From DASXRU01 sp033856235 (lineage in GTDB: Bacteria > Acidobacteriota > Blastocatellia > Pyrinomonadales > Pyrinomonadaceae): a DNA stretch of 64,000 bases. The stretch covers positions 1 to 64,000 of the forward strand of contig JAWVFI010000081.1 of the NCBI GenBank assembly GCA_033856235.1, given 5' to 3'. This document shows, piece by piece, positions 8,711 to 17,052 of the stretch. The translations under genes and the position numbers were made by a program. The notes below the pieces were generated by a model. That model searched no databases. It had not been told where the DNA came from and saw nothing but the letters and a program-made list of their open reading frames with translations. The first letter of the stretch is position 1, and every line of letters begins with the position of its first letter.

Positions 8711-8936
8711 ATTCCCTCCCTCTGGGAGGGTGGGGAGGGCTTGACGAGATAACCCGGATTAGTCACTTACGCGCGGCCTCGATGGCCGCGCCCAGTTCCT
8801 GCAGGGTCTTTGGACGGCAGCCGAGTAATCACCAACGGCTGCCTTTCGCAGAGCGCGCGGCCATCGAGGCCGCGCGTATTCTGTTTGCCCACACACATAC
8901 CGCCAAGCCCTCCCTAACCCTCCCAGAGGGAGGGAA
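8711..8936. repeat. Family F composite palindrome, copy 1
   Basis: Outer arms CCCTCCCTCTGGGAGGG and CCCTCCCAGAGGGAGGG extend into GGGGAGGGCTTG/CAAGCCCTCCC. Inner arms GCGCGGCCTCGATGGCCGCG and GCGCGGCCATCGAGGCCGCG are themselves palindromic. A second copy at 9961-10168 lies on the other side of the next gene. Confidence 0.85.
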
Positions 8937-8973
8937 AGAGGAGATGACGCAATCATCAAAACCTTTTTGTGTA

Positions 8974-9918
8974 TCACCGCTCCAGCCGCCAAACCCGCTC
9001 GCCGATTTCAGTCTCTTTCAAATCGCCCAGGCCCCAGTTCGCTGGATTGTGATACGGGAGGCCTTCGATGGATGCAAACTCGCCATGATGCGGCATGATG
9101 CCTTCGGTACACGACGTCGGATGTTGCAAGTGCAGCACCGACCCGGCGAACTTGATGGTCGCGTTGCTGGCCAGCATTTGCGCAGTGCCCCGTGTGTCAC
9201 AGCCGATGCGATGCTTCACCATACTCTCGTCGTAACCACGAGTCCGCTGCCACAGCTCCCGGCTGGCGAGAATGAACTCTCCGGTCCCTAGTTGGCTGTA
9301 GGGAATGAAGCGGCGATAACGCAGGCTCTCGCGCAGACCGAGGTGTTGTTGCTGGTCTTCGTCCCAACCGATGTCAACGCGCTCTGTGGTCCAGGCAATC
9401 TCGGGATCAAGTTCGGTATTAAGAATCCGGTGGACAGTGTCGAGTCCCACTGCCGCATCTGCATTCGTAGCCATGATCCAGGGCGAAACGGCGCGGCGAA
9501 TACCCACGTTCTTGGCGTGATATTCCAGCAGCTTTACGTTTGTGTTTTCGCAGATGCCGGCATGAACTTCCGGCGGCACGACGTAGGCACGCAAAGAGGG
9601 AAAACGCGCGGTCAGTTCCGGGGCCAGCAACTCGCGATCGGGTGGCGGGTTCCACTCGACAAAAATTACTTCGCCAATCAGGTAGCGTGTGTTCCATTCC
9701 AAAGTGGCGTGCAGCCGGGCCGCGAAGTCGGACATATAATCATCATTCCGGCCGACCACGACCGCGGCCACTTGGGGACGCGTCCCATTCTTCTTAAGTT
9801 GCAAACGGGCATAGCTCCCGGCGCCGCGCAACACAAAACCGCCGCGCTGCCGCAACAGGCCCATCCTGTAAGCAGCCCCGCGAATTCCCGGGATGTTTTT
9901 CCAACCTTCCAAACCCAA
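8974..9918 (-). CDS. Glycosyltransferase-like protein of unknown specificity (paralogue of 13349-14329)
   Basis: 314 residues from a TTG start that is uncertain; an internal ATG at 9864 is an alternative. Shares an ordered set of motifs with 13349-14329: AVVVGRNDDY, EVIFVEWNPPPDRELL, LRAYVVPPEVHAGI, AKNVGIRRA, IMATNADAAVG, RTRGYDESMVKHRIGCDTRG and a C-terminal NPANWGLGD. The NAD/NSD acidic turn after a strand and the GYDE element recall GT-A glycosyltransferases, but I cannot name a characterised family. No signal peptide. Bracketed by two family F repeats, which may mean it arrived or moved with them. Confidence 0.65.
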   Translation of the reverse strand: MGLEGWKNIPGIRGAAYRMGLLRQRGGFVLRGAGSYARLQLKKNGTRPQVAAVVVGRNDDYMSDFAARLHATLEWNTRYLIGEVIFVEWNPPPDRELLAPELTARFPSLRAYVVPPEVHAGICENTNVKLLEYHAKNVGIRRAVSPWIMATNADAAVGLDTVHRILNTELDPEIAWTTERVDIGWDEDQQQHLGLRESLRYRRFIPYSQLGTGEFILASRELWQRTRGYDESMVKHRIGCDTRGTAQMLASNATIKFAGSVLHLQHPTSCTEGIMPHHGEFASIEGLPYHNPANWGLGDLKETEIGERVWRLER

Positions 9919-9960
9919 TCTCCGTCAAGTGAGCCGTTCTCGTCGGTGATTCCCTTTTGA

Positions 9961-10168
9961 TCCCCCTCCCGCTGGGAGGGGGTTGGGGGGAGGGCTTGCG
10001 ATTCCCTGTTATACCGACCTACGCGCGGCCTCGTTGGCCGCGCGCCGACCCTCAATTAGCTTTTCCGCGCCCCGACTTCAACTGCGCGCGGCCATCGAGG
10101 CCACGCGTCAATGAATATGATGCTTGAATCCTCAGGCCCTCCCCTAGCCCCTCCCGCTGGGAGGGGGA
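9961..10168. repeat. Family F composite palindrome, copy 2
   Basis: Same plan as 8711-8936: outer CCCTCCCGCTGGGAGGG-type arms with GGGAGGGCTTG inside the left end, inner GCGCGGCCTCGTTGGCCGCG and GCGCGGCCATCGAGGCC. The spacer sequences between arms differ from copy 1. It ends four bases before the stop of the acyltransferase gene. Confidence 0.83.
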
Positions 10169-10171
10169 TAG

Positions 10172-11212
10172 CTAAAAAGCAGGATTGAACTGCTCCGTCT
10201 CTTCCGGCCGGGGCACCTCCGGTTCGCGCCGTCGGTGGTAACGAAACGATGCCGACCATTTCTGCGATGGGCGCTCAACAAATCTATATAGCAGGTAGGC
10301 GGCCAGGATGGTAACGGCCAGGGCCATCGCCACTACCAGCAGCTTGCCCGCCTGCGACTGCGCGTGTGTCAGCCGCAGAAACAGGTTCAGCGCTCTTTTT
10401 CCCACCGGAGTGTGAATCAGGTACAGCGAATATGAGATGCTGCCCAGAAAGCGGAATAGCGCATAGTCCAGCTTCAAAAACAAAATTGCAAACACCGCCA
10501 GGCACGCCGCCACGGTTGACGCCACGCCCGTGGTCAACAGCGCGAGCGCAACCGACAGCACCAGCAGCCCCGCATATTCGCGCTTGCCAATGAAACCGAT
10601 CCAGTACTGACAGGTCAGGATGCCCATCAGAAACAAATAGATAAAATAGAAAATGAATACCGGGGACGTAATGACGAAGGGCATCAACCCCAGCCCCACC
10701 ATCGCGGGGATGCGAATCCAGAGTTTGCGGCTGAAGAGCAGCGGAAAGACCAATCCCATCAGCAGGTAATATTGAAACTCAATCGCGAGGGTCCAAAACA
10801 CGTCGGCCAGCCAGGGGTATCCAAAGAAAACATTTATGTAAGCAAAGTGCAGCAGGATCTGAGGCACCGTGACGCTGAAAACTTCGCCTTGTTGGAAAGA
10901 GAAGTACCAGGAGAAGACTCCCAGCAGAATGATCACAACGATGGTTACCAGATACGGCGGATCCAGCCGGGTAACTCGCTTCAGCACAAAGGTGCCGTAG
11001 TTTCTCAGTGCATATTGCCCGCGATAAAGAGAGTAGGGAATTACGAAGCCGGAAATGACGAAGAAGACCTGGACTCCGAGCTGGCCGTAGTACCTTGCAG
11101 ATTGCAGTAGCCCCGGATTAAGGATGCCGAGGAAATGATGAAAGACAACGGCGAGCGCGGCCATCCCGCGGAGGAAGTCCAGCACTACAATTCTCTTCTT
11201 GTCGTCAGCCAT
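10172..11212 (-). CDS. Acyltransferase 3 family membrane protein (sugar O-acylation)
   Basis: 346 residues from ATG at 11212; a TTG at 11263 would add 17 residues and is less likely. Near the N-terminus are VLDFLRGMAALAVVFHHF, the family's R and H signature, and GVQVFFVISGFVIPYSLYRG. About ten hydrophobic segments follow, ending ILAAYLLYRFVERPSQKW, the usual end of the membrane domain. These proteins transfer acetyl or other acyl groups across the membrane to surface glycans. It stands alone between repeats F2 and C. Confidence 0.87.
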   Translation of the reverse strand: MADDKKRIVVLDFLRGMAALAVVFHHFLGILNPGLLQSARYYGQLGVQVFFVISGFVIPYSLYRGQYALRNYGTFVLKRVTRLDPPYLVTIVVIILLGVFSWYFSFQQGEVFSVTVPQILLHFAYINVFFGYPWLADVFWTLAIEFQYYLLMGLVFPLLFSRKLWIRIPAMVGLGLMPFVITSPVFIFYFIYLFLMGILTCQYWIGFIGKREYAGLLVLSVALALLTTGVASTVAACLAVFAILFLKLDYALFRFLGSISYSLYLIHTPVGKRALNLFLRLTHAQSQAGKLLVVAMALAVTILAAYLLYRFVERPSQKWSASFRYHRRREPEVPRPEETEQFNPAF

Positions 11213-11284
11213 CGAGTTCAAAACCTTGCTAAATCGAATCTTGGAATGTCGCTTCGCAGGCAAAAATAGTCAAGTCAGCACCGG

Positions 11285-11463
11285 TTTCGCTCCAGAGGAG
11301 CGAGACGTTTATAGTCAACAACGGTCCTCCAGGATCTCGCTCCTTTAGGAGCGAAACTCGGCGGGAGCATTGGCCGAGACAGGCAACCGATTACGCTCCT
11401 ACGGAGCTTGGAACAAAAGGAAGGCCCCCTGGCTATAAACATCTCGCCCCGCTGGGGCGAAGC
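11285..11463. repeat. Multi-hairpin palindromic element (family C)
   Basis: Terminal arms TTCGCTCC...GGAGCGAGACGTTTATAG on the left and CTATAAACATCTCGCCCC...GGGGCGAA on the right are inverted repeats. Inside are TCGCTCCTTTAGGAGCGA and GCTCCTACGGAGC hairpins. Single copy in the window, followed immediately by half of a family A element. Confidence 0.75.
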
Positions 11464-11472
11464 AATCTCGGC

Positions 11473-11519
11473 GCACGATTCACGAAACCTCACGAATCAC
11501 ACGAAATAGCACGAACACC
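11473..11519. repeat. Family A repeat, single right arm
   Basis: GCACGATTCACGAAACC followed by CACGAATCACACGAAATAGC matches the right half of the family A elements. The left half is absent, probably lost to the neighbouring family C element. Confidence 0.65.
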
Positions 11520-11526
11520 GCAGGCC

Positions 11527-12474
11527 TTAAACATTCTCAGTTGTCCGCGTCGAACCAAACAGCCGCCTCTTCAAAGGCCGCAGGAGCCTGTGCAGCCAAA
11601 CCTTTTGCGTTAGCCAGCCATACGACAGCCACGCCAGATGCCGGAACAGGATTGGATAGAATACGCGCCTGTATTCCGCCGGGGCCAGATGCCGTTTCAG
11701 CAAACGGCGGACGGTCGGCATGTTCATGGCCGACCGCCGGTTGAACAGAAACCAGAACGCGCCCTTGAATGTACTAATCGTCGCTGCTTGGGGACGCGCG
11801 GGATTCGGCGTGTTCCAAACAACGGCCAGGGGGCTCAGGTAATACCTATACCCGGCCTTCATCGCGCGGTAATGAAAATCATGGTCCGCCCAGTAGTGCG
11901 GAAAGTTCGCGATGTCAACGAAGCCAACGTCGCGAAAGCTACTGGCAGGAAGGATCACGCCCTGGCCGCCCGGAGGATGCTTCAGCAATAGATCGGCCCC
12001 GGACAGCTCCGGACGCACCCACGTCTTAAAATCGGGATGCCATGGCGGCGGCTCGCCTCTCCATTCTTCTTCCGAACCCAACAGACGTATGCGGGCGCAA
12101 ACAACGCTGCGCTCGCCATTTCGTTTCCAACTTTCTACGAGGTGACTGATAGTGTCCGGCTCAACCCGAACGTCGTCGTTAATCCACATCACCAAATCCG
12201 CGCCTTCGGCAAGGGCCTGCTTCGTGCCCAGATTTATTGCCCCGCTCCACCACAAGTTTCCGTCGCCGTGAATAATGGCAACGTCGGGAAACTCGGCGCG
12301 GCACTTCTCCGCTGTTCCATCCGCGCAGCCGTCCTCGACCAGCAGGACGTGCAGATTCCGGTAGTCGCTCTTCAGCAAAGCAGCCAGGGAAACTCGCGCT
12401 TCGTGCCAACGATCGTGTGTCGGCACCACAACTATCACGCGGGGATCGGCAGCGGGTGAAGCTAGGGTAGTCAT
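11527..12474 (-). CDS. Glycosyltransferase family 2
   Basis: 315 residues from ATG at 12474; a GTG three bases earlier is possible. GT-A core: VIVVVPTHDRWHEARVSL, VLLVEDGCADGT, IIHGDGNLWWSGAINLG (residues about 67-83) and the DxD-like VMWINDDVRVEP. The NLWWSGAINLG segment is typical of rhamnosyltransferase-like GT2 enzymes, which fits the dTDP-rhamnose genes in the window, but the acceptor is unknown. The ATG shares one base with the stop of the gene upstream (TGATG). Confidence 0.87.
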   Translation of the reverse strand: MTTLASPAADPRVIVVVPTHDRWHEARVSLAALLKSDYRNLHVLLVEDGCADGTAEKCRAEFPDVAIIHGDGNLWWSGAINLGTKQALAEGADLVMWINDDVRVEPDTISHLVESWKRNGERSVVCARIRLLGSEEEWRGEPPPWHPDFKTWVRPELSGADLLLKHPPGGQGVILPASSFRDVGFVDIANFPHYWADHDFHYRAMKAGYRYYLSPLAVVWNTPNPARPQAATISTFKGAFWFLFNRRSAMNMPTVRRLLKRHLAPAEYRRVFYPILFRHLAWLSYGWLTQKVWLHRLLRPLKRRLFGSTRTTENV

Positions 12475-13250
12475 CACCGCGGGGCCTCGAGCTCATCGAC
12501 TGGCTTATAAAAAATCAGATCAGCCGATAATAGTTCCAAAGTTCGCGGGTGGCGCAAGGGCGAGATGAATCCGTCGAACAGAAAACCCAGCTCAGTCATG
12601 GCCGAATACAATTCGATAAAGGTTGGTTGACCCTGGTAGAGAGGGGCAAAGTTGCATTCCATCATCACGCGCTGGCAGCGCGCCAAAGTTTCGCGACCGC
12701 CCTCGATAACTGCCAACTCGTGTCCCTGAACATCCATCTTGGCGAATATGGGGGCCCGCAATTCCATCCGCTGCGCATACCTGTCGAGCCGGGTCATCTG
12801 GACCTGGATCCGCGCCTCAGTTTCAGTGTGCGGCCAGGCCTCCAGGTGTCGGGGCAGCATCTGTTGAAATGACGACGAATCCTGAAAGCGCGAGAGGTTG
12901 AATTCCTTTTGGCCCTCTTCATTACTCAAAGCCAACTGAATCGGTTTTAGTTGCGGATGCGTCTGGCTGAGAGTGGACAATTCCGCAAAGCACTGGGGAA
13001 TAGGCTCGAATGAATAGATGACCGCGTTGGGAAAATCGCGTATGACTTCCGTCGCAAACTGGCCGTGACTTCCCCCGATGTCAATGACGGTGTTGGGATG
13101 GGGATGGCGCAGCTCAGCGGTGCTCGTAAATGGATCCGACTTCACCGGCGCCACGGCCGGCGCGCCATTCGCCTCTCGCAACCACTCGCGCAGACCCAGG
13201 CTTCTGTCCACAGTTCCCAGGATGGATCGGATTTGTTTGCGAACAGTCAC
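12474..13250 (-). CDS. FkbM family SAM-dependent methyltransferase
   Basis: 258 residues from GTG at 13250. The frame extends back to 13397, but that stretch runs through a palindromic repeat (13270-13344), so the extension is judged non-coding. FkbM signature: VIDIGGSHGQFATEVIRD, IYSFEPIPQCFAEL, then APIFAKMDVQGHELAVIEGG. FkbM enzymes O-methylate hydroxyls of sugars or polyketides; here a glycan hydroxyl is the likely target. Coupled to the downstream glycosyltransferase. Confidence 0.86.
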   Translation of the reverse strand: MTVRKQIRSILGTVDRSLGLREWLREANGAPAVAPVKSDPFTSTAELRHPHPNTVIDIGGSHGQFATEVIRDFPNAVIYSFEPIPQCFAELSTLSQTHPQLKPIQLALSNEEGQKEFNLSRFQDSSSFQQMLPRHLEAWPHTETEARIQVQMTRLDRYAQRMELRAPIFAKMDVQGHELAVIEGGRETLARCQRVMMECNFAPLYQGQPTFIELYSAMTELGFLFDGFISPLRHPRTLELLSADLIFYKPVDELEAPR

Positions 13251-13269
13251 TTCTGATTCTCTCTCCCTA

Positions 13270-13344
13270 TGTCCGACAAACTTCAGTTTGTCGCGCCACT
13301 CACCATCGATTCGATGAAACGACAAACTGAAGTTTGTCGGACAC
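13270..13344. repeat. Short inverted repeat (G-type hairpin pair)
   Basis: TGTCCGACAAACTTCAGTTT on the left is matched by AAACTGAAGTTTGTCGGACA on the right. Each arm also folds on itself (GACAAACTTCAGTTTGTC). It separates the FkbM gene from the gene upstream and resembles the other AGTTTG-type hairpins at 33961-34027 and 41893-41985. Confidence 0.78.
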
Positions 13345-13348
13345 TCTC

Positions 13349-14329
13349 TCAACGCACGAGTTGCCACACGCGTTCCGCCAGTTGTTCTTCGCGGCAATCT
13401 CCCAGTCCCCAGTTGGCGGAATTTTGATAGGGCAAGTTCTGACGATAGTCGAAGAATTCCCCATGCGAAGCGTTCCCCGCCGCCGACGAAGTAGTCTCGT
13501 GGAACAGATGGTAGTGAAATCCCATGTGCACCTGTTTTCCTCCGAGCTCGAGTAACTGGAACAGCCCGCGTCCATCGCAGCTGATCCGCTGGTCGGTTAA
13601 CGATTCGTCATAGCCCCGCGCGCGGTGCCACAATTTCTTGTGGGCCAGGGTAAAGTCCCCGCTGCCGTATGCCAGGTCTTGTCGCCAGCCGAAGCGATAC
13701 TCGATCAGGTTCTGAGGATCCCGCAGGTAATTCTGCGTAGGGAAACTCCCATCCCATTGCAATTCCTTGCGGCGAGTTACAAAGACCAGCTCTTCACCCA
13801 TGATCCAGCGCATGCGCCTGACATTCTCATCCCAGAGGATGTCTGAATTCGTCGCGCAGATAAAGTCAGATTGTGCCCGCCGGATGCCGACATTCTTGGC
13901 AAAGTATTCCATCACCGGCATCCGCGCGTTGGTAGTAATTTGCTTGTGAATGGTGGGCGGCACGACATAGGCGCGCAACTGGGGATAGTCTTTCGTCAAT
14001 GCCGGCGAAAACAATGGGCGATCCGGTAACGGGTTCCATTCGACGAAAATAACTTCGGTGCATAGCACCTTCGAGTTCCATTCGATCACGGCCCGGATGC
14101 GGGCTTCGTTATCAGGAACGAAATCATCATTGCGTCCGGCGAATACTGCGCAAACGCTGGGGCGGCGAAACCGAAAACTCAGCCCTTTCGAAAGCACTGC
14201 GGGCGTCGCATTCTTCAGCGTGTGGCGAATGCTGACGGCGTCGCGATGCAGCGTGACCCCACTGGAAACGAGCTTACCAAGTGCATTCCCGAGCGAAGGG
14301 GGCAGGACTTTCCGAAGCGCGCTGGGCAT
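13349..14329 (-). CDS. Glycosyltransferase-like protein of unknown specificity (paralogue of 8974-9918)
   Basis: 326 residues, ATG at 14329. Motifs in order: AVFAGRNDDFVPDNEAR, EVIFVEWNPLPDRPLF, LRAYVVPPTIHKQI, AKNVGIRRAQSDFICATNSD, HRARGYDESLTDQRISCDGRG and NSANWGLGD near the C-terminus. It aligns along its whole length with 8974-9918. The NSD turn and following helix suggest a GT-A fold. The pair probably adds related sugars at two positions. No characterised homologue is recognised. Confidence 0.68.
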   Translation of the reverse strand: MPSALRKVLPPSLGNALGKLVSSGVTLHRDAVSIRHTLKNATPAVLSKGLSFRFRRPSVCAVFAGRNDDFVPDNEARIRAVIEWNSKVLCTEVIFVEWNPLPDRPLFSPALTKDYPQLRAYVVPPTIHKQITTNARMPVMEYFAKNVGIRRAQSDFICATNSDILWDENVRRMRWIMGEELVFVTRRKELQWDGSFPTQNYLRDPQNLIEYRFGWRQDLAYGSGDFTLAHKKLWHRARGYDESLTDQRISCDGRGLFQLLELGGKQVHMGFHYHLFHETTSSAAGNASHGEFFDYRQNLPYQNSANWGLGDCREEQLAERVWQLVR

Positions 14330-14363
14330 AGGTCACTTTCTGCGTACCGCTGCACTTTCAAAT

Positions 14364-14583
14364 TAACGCTGAAAGCGTTCGCTAATTTCAGCCCAGGGTT
14401 GTGCTTTGGCAACCCTGGGAAGGAAGGCGACATTTCCAGAGGAAGCAAACCCTGAAAGGGTTGCGTCGCGGCAACCAGACCTGCGGCAACTCCTTCAGAG
14501 TTGCGACAAGGCCAACGGGATCTTAATCCCAGGGTTTCAAAGCAAACCCTGGGCTGGAATTAGCCAACGCCTTCGGCGTTCAA
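14364..14583. repeat. Family B composite palindrome, copy 2
   Basis: Arms AACGCTGAAAGCGTT/AACGCCTTCGGCGTT outermost, then GCTAATTTCAGCCCAGGGTT against AACCCTGGGCTGGAATTAGC, then CCCTGAAAGGGTTG and inner TTGCGGCAACTC-type pairs. Related to 2178-2363. Its right boundary coincides with the TGA of the methyltransferase at 14580. Confidence 0.83.
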
Positions 14584-15488
14584 CCTCCCCCGCGCGTGCT
14601 CCTGATCACCCGCCCGCCGATGCGGCGCCAGAGAGGACTGGAGGCAGTTGGCCCGGGCCCGGCCTCAGCGTAAGTCATAAGAGTGGGCACCAGATGACGG
14701 GGCACTGAGGCCACTCGGTCCTCGTTCGCCCGGTACTCGGTCTCAATCAGGTCGGTGTTCTTCGTTAAGGTGATGCCGATCACGTCAGCGGGTTGCTGAG
14801 CATCACAGAAAATACCGAAGCGGCGTTGCGGCCAGCGAAAATCAAATTCGCCGACGGGAACCAGTCCTGATTCCCACACCAGCTCCAGCGGACGATTAAG
14901 GTCCGAGCACATATTCACATCCATGGTGACGATGGCGCGGCCTCCCGGCTTTAACACTCGCGCAATCTCCTGGATGCCTCGCCGCCGCACGTCGGGCGGC
15001 ACGTGCTCCATAACGCTAATCGAATAGACCCGATCCTGCGAATCTGTTTCCAGGGGGATGGCGTCCATATCGCCTTTGAGAAATCTGAGGCCGGTCCGCT
15101 GGACAAACTCTTCACTGACGCCGAAACCTTTGTATTTGATGCCCGCTTCAAAGACGTCGGGATCGACCCCCGTTACGTCGCAGCCGGCGTTATCTTTCAA
15201 GTAAACGGTAAACGGCGTCATGCCGCATCCAATGTCCGCCACCTTCATCCCCGGCTCCAGCTCAGCGGCCAAAATGGCATAGGGGTATTCCCAAAGCCGC
15301 GCCGCATAGAGCGCCGGCTGGTTCAGCATTCCCGCCGACCAGGGATAGCGCTGCTGGTTGAAATCCGTATGGTCGGACAACTTGAAGCTTACGTTCAGGT
15401 GGTCCAGCACTTTATTGATCGCGGTGAACTCCGGAGACATGACGTCTTCCAGCGTTGCAAATCTGCTATGTGGTCTCTGCATATTCAT
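14580..15488 (-). CDS. Class I SAM-dependent methyltransferase
   Basis: 302 residues from ATG at 15488; ATG at 15482 is equally possible. SAM site MKVADIGCGMTPFTVYL near residues 78-94, GVDPDVFEAG after strand 2, and DRVYSISVMEHVPPDVRRRG. The start lies inside the last codons of the Wzt gene, so translation is probably coupled to it. The stop codon sits exactly on the edge of a family B repeat. Possibly involved in capping or decorating the exported glycan; that is inference from its neighbour. Confidence 0.82.
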   Translation of the reverse strand: MNMQRPHSRFATLEDVMSPEFTAINKVLDHLNVSFKLSDHTDFNQQRYPWSAGMLNQPALYAARLWEYPYAILAAELEPGMKVADIGCGMTPFTVYLKDNAGCDVTGVDPDVFEAGIKYKGFGVSEEFVQRTGLRFLKGDMDAIPLETDSQDRVYSISVMEHVPPDVRRRGIQEIARVLKPGGRAIVTMDVNMCSDLNRPLELVWESGLVPVGEFDFRWPQRRFGIFCDAQQPADVIGITLTKNTDLIETEYRANEDRVASVPRHLVPTLMTYAEAGPGPTASSPLWRRIGGRVIRSTRGGG

Positions 15489-16746
15489 TAATCGTCTGGG
15501 GCTGAGTCCATTCCGAAGGTACCCGAACACAACTCTTCGCATCTTCCAGCCAAAGGGAAGTCATGGTTGCGTCGGAGTAAACCTCGAACGTCATGGCCTC
15601 GGGGATCCAGTCCAGATGCTTACTTTCACATCTCGCTCCGACGCCGAGAAAATAGAGGCCGGGACTCAAAACATTCTGATCAATCCGGCAATTGATGCGG
15701 TAGTTACCGGGCGAAAGAGCCTGGATACTGCCATAGTCCTGGCTGCTGCGGCATTCGAGAATTCGCACACTGTCAATCGATTGGACACTAATGCCGAGGG
15801 CGACCTCGGTCACCGGTTCGTTCACCCGAAACTCCAACTCAAATCTCAGTGGCTCTCCGGCGCGGACCAGGGGCAGGCCGGAACCATTGATGATTCTCAG
15901 CCGTTGCAGTCGCAGCGTATCGTCTACTGCTATCGGACGCGGCAGGATGTCGAGGTCAATCTCATTCGAAGAGTCCTGAATACTGTCTGTCAAATAACGG
16001 TCAACGGTTTGCCCGGTCTCGCCGTCCATGGTCTTCCGCCCCTGCTGCATCAGGATCGTGCGTGAGCAGAGACTGCGAATCGCACTCATGTTGTGACTGA
16101 CAAAGAGCACGGTGCGTCCTTCTTTGGCCACCGCGCCCATCTTGCCTAAACACTTCTTCTGGAAAGCCGCGTCGCCAACCGCCAGCACTTCATCCACAAT
16201 TAATATTTCCGGTTCCAGGTGGGCGGCAACGGCAAAGGCCAGCCGCAGGTACATGCCGCTGGAGTATCGCTTCACGGGGGTGTCGATAAACTTTTCGATT
16301 TCCGCAAAACTGATAATTTCGTCGAATTTCTTCTCGACCTCCTGGCGCGCCATGCCCAGGATTGAAGCATTGAGATAAACGTTTTCCCGCCCAGTCAGCT
16401 CCGGATGAAACCCGGTCCCGACTTCCAGCAAGCTGCCCACCCGTCCATAGAGCTCGATGCGTCCCCCGGTCGGCTCGGTAACGCGAGAGAGGATTTTAAG
16501 AAGGGTCGATTTGCCGGCGCCGTTACGGCCGATGATGCCCACGACTTCGCCCGGGTTAACGTTAAAGGAAACGTCCTGCAAGGCCCAGATACTGTTTTCA
16601 TCACTCGCTGCTTCAGAGCGGCGCAACCGGCGGAAGGGCGCGCTCAGCCCGCTCATCACGGATTCGCGCAGCGTCCCATAGGCCACTTCGCGCACGCCGA
16701 TGCGATATTGTTTACTCAGGTCGGTGACTTTTATTATCGGATTCAC
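15466..16746 (-). CDS. wzt: ABC polysaccharide exporter ATP-binding subunit (Wzt/KpsT-type)
   Basis: 426 residues, GTG start at 16746. Walker A GRNGAGKS (73-80), signature YSSGMYL (161-167), Walker B ILIVDEV (181-187) and LFVSHN. After about residue 270 a beta-rich C-terminal domain follows, as in Wzt proteins that bind the finished O-antigen end. The protein powers export of an undecaprenyl-linked glycan through the permease Wzm. The only candidate permease is at 40818-41732, about 24 kb away, which is unusual because the two genes are normally adjacent. Confidence 0.92.
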   Translation of the reverse strand: MNPIIKVTDLSKQYRIGVREVAYGTLRESVMSGLSAPFRRLRRSEAASDENSIWALQDVSFNVNPGEVVGIIGRNGAGKSTLLKILSRVTEPTGGRIELYGRVGSLLEVGTGFHPELTGRENVYLNASILGMARQEVEKKFDEIISFAEIEKFIDTPVKRYSSGMYLRLAFAVAAHLEPEILIVDEVLAVGDAAFQKKCLGKMGAVAKEGRTVLFVSHNMSAIRSLCSRTILMQQGRKTMDGETGQTVDRYLTDSIQDSSNEIDLDILPRPIAVDDTLRLQRLRIINGSGLPLVRAGEPLRFELEFRVNEPVTEVALGISVQSIDSVRILECRSSQDYGSIQALSPGNYRINCRIDQNVLSPGLYFLGVGARCESKHLDWIPEAMTFEVYSDATMTSLWLEDAKSCVRVPSEWTQPQTINEYAETT

Positions 16747-16886
16747 GGCTAAAAAGGATACTTCTCAGCTGAGCGCCTGAGCGGGGTAATAGCGAGAGGT
16801 CGCGGCGGTGTGATGATCCTATATTGACCCAGCACTTCCAATCCATTCAAAGGAAGTAGTCTAACGGCGTGAAACAGGGGCGTCAA

Positions 16887-16991
16887 GCGGGTGGCTTGTA
16901 GGGGCGGCACTCCGCGGCCGCCCCCTTCGGGAGATTATGGTCAGCGCACGAAGGGGGCGCCCACGGAGGGACGCCCCTACAAGTCACCCGC
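16887..16991. repeat. Inverted repeat element (family H)
   Basis: GCGGGTGGCTTGTAGGGGCG at the left is the near-complement of CGCCCCTACAAGTCACCCGC at the right, with CCCCCTTCG/CGAAGGGGG inside. It fills the region between two divergent genes and lies just upstream of the promoter of the plus-strand acyltransferase. Confidence 0.82.
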
Positions 16992-16994
16992 CGG

Positions 16995-17023
16995 TTGACA
17001 GTTGATCACTTACTTATTACTGT
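16995..17023 (+). promoter_or_regulatory. Predicted sigma-70-type promoter of the acyltransferase gene
   Basis: TTGACA (16995-17000), 17-base spacer, TACTGT (17018-17023). The -35 box matches consensus. The start codon at 17053 lies about 30 bases downstream, leaving a short leader. Confidence 0.55.
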
Positions 17024-17052
17024 CCCACGTTTACCGACTATCCCACTGACCT

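Noticed and set aside
13251..13397. N-terminal extension of the FkbM gene upstream of GTG 13250
   Set aside because: The extension is translated from a palindromic repeat and from the end of the upstream gene. FkbM homology starts only after 13250.
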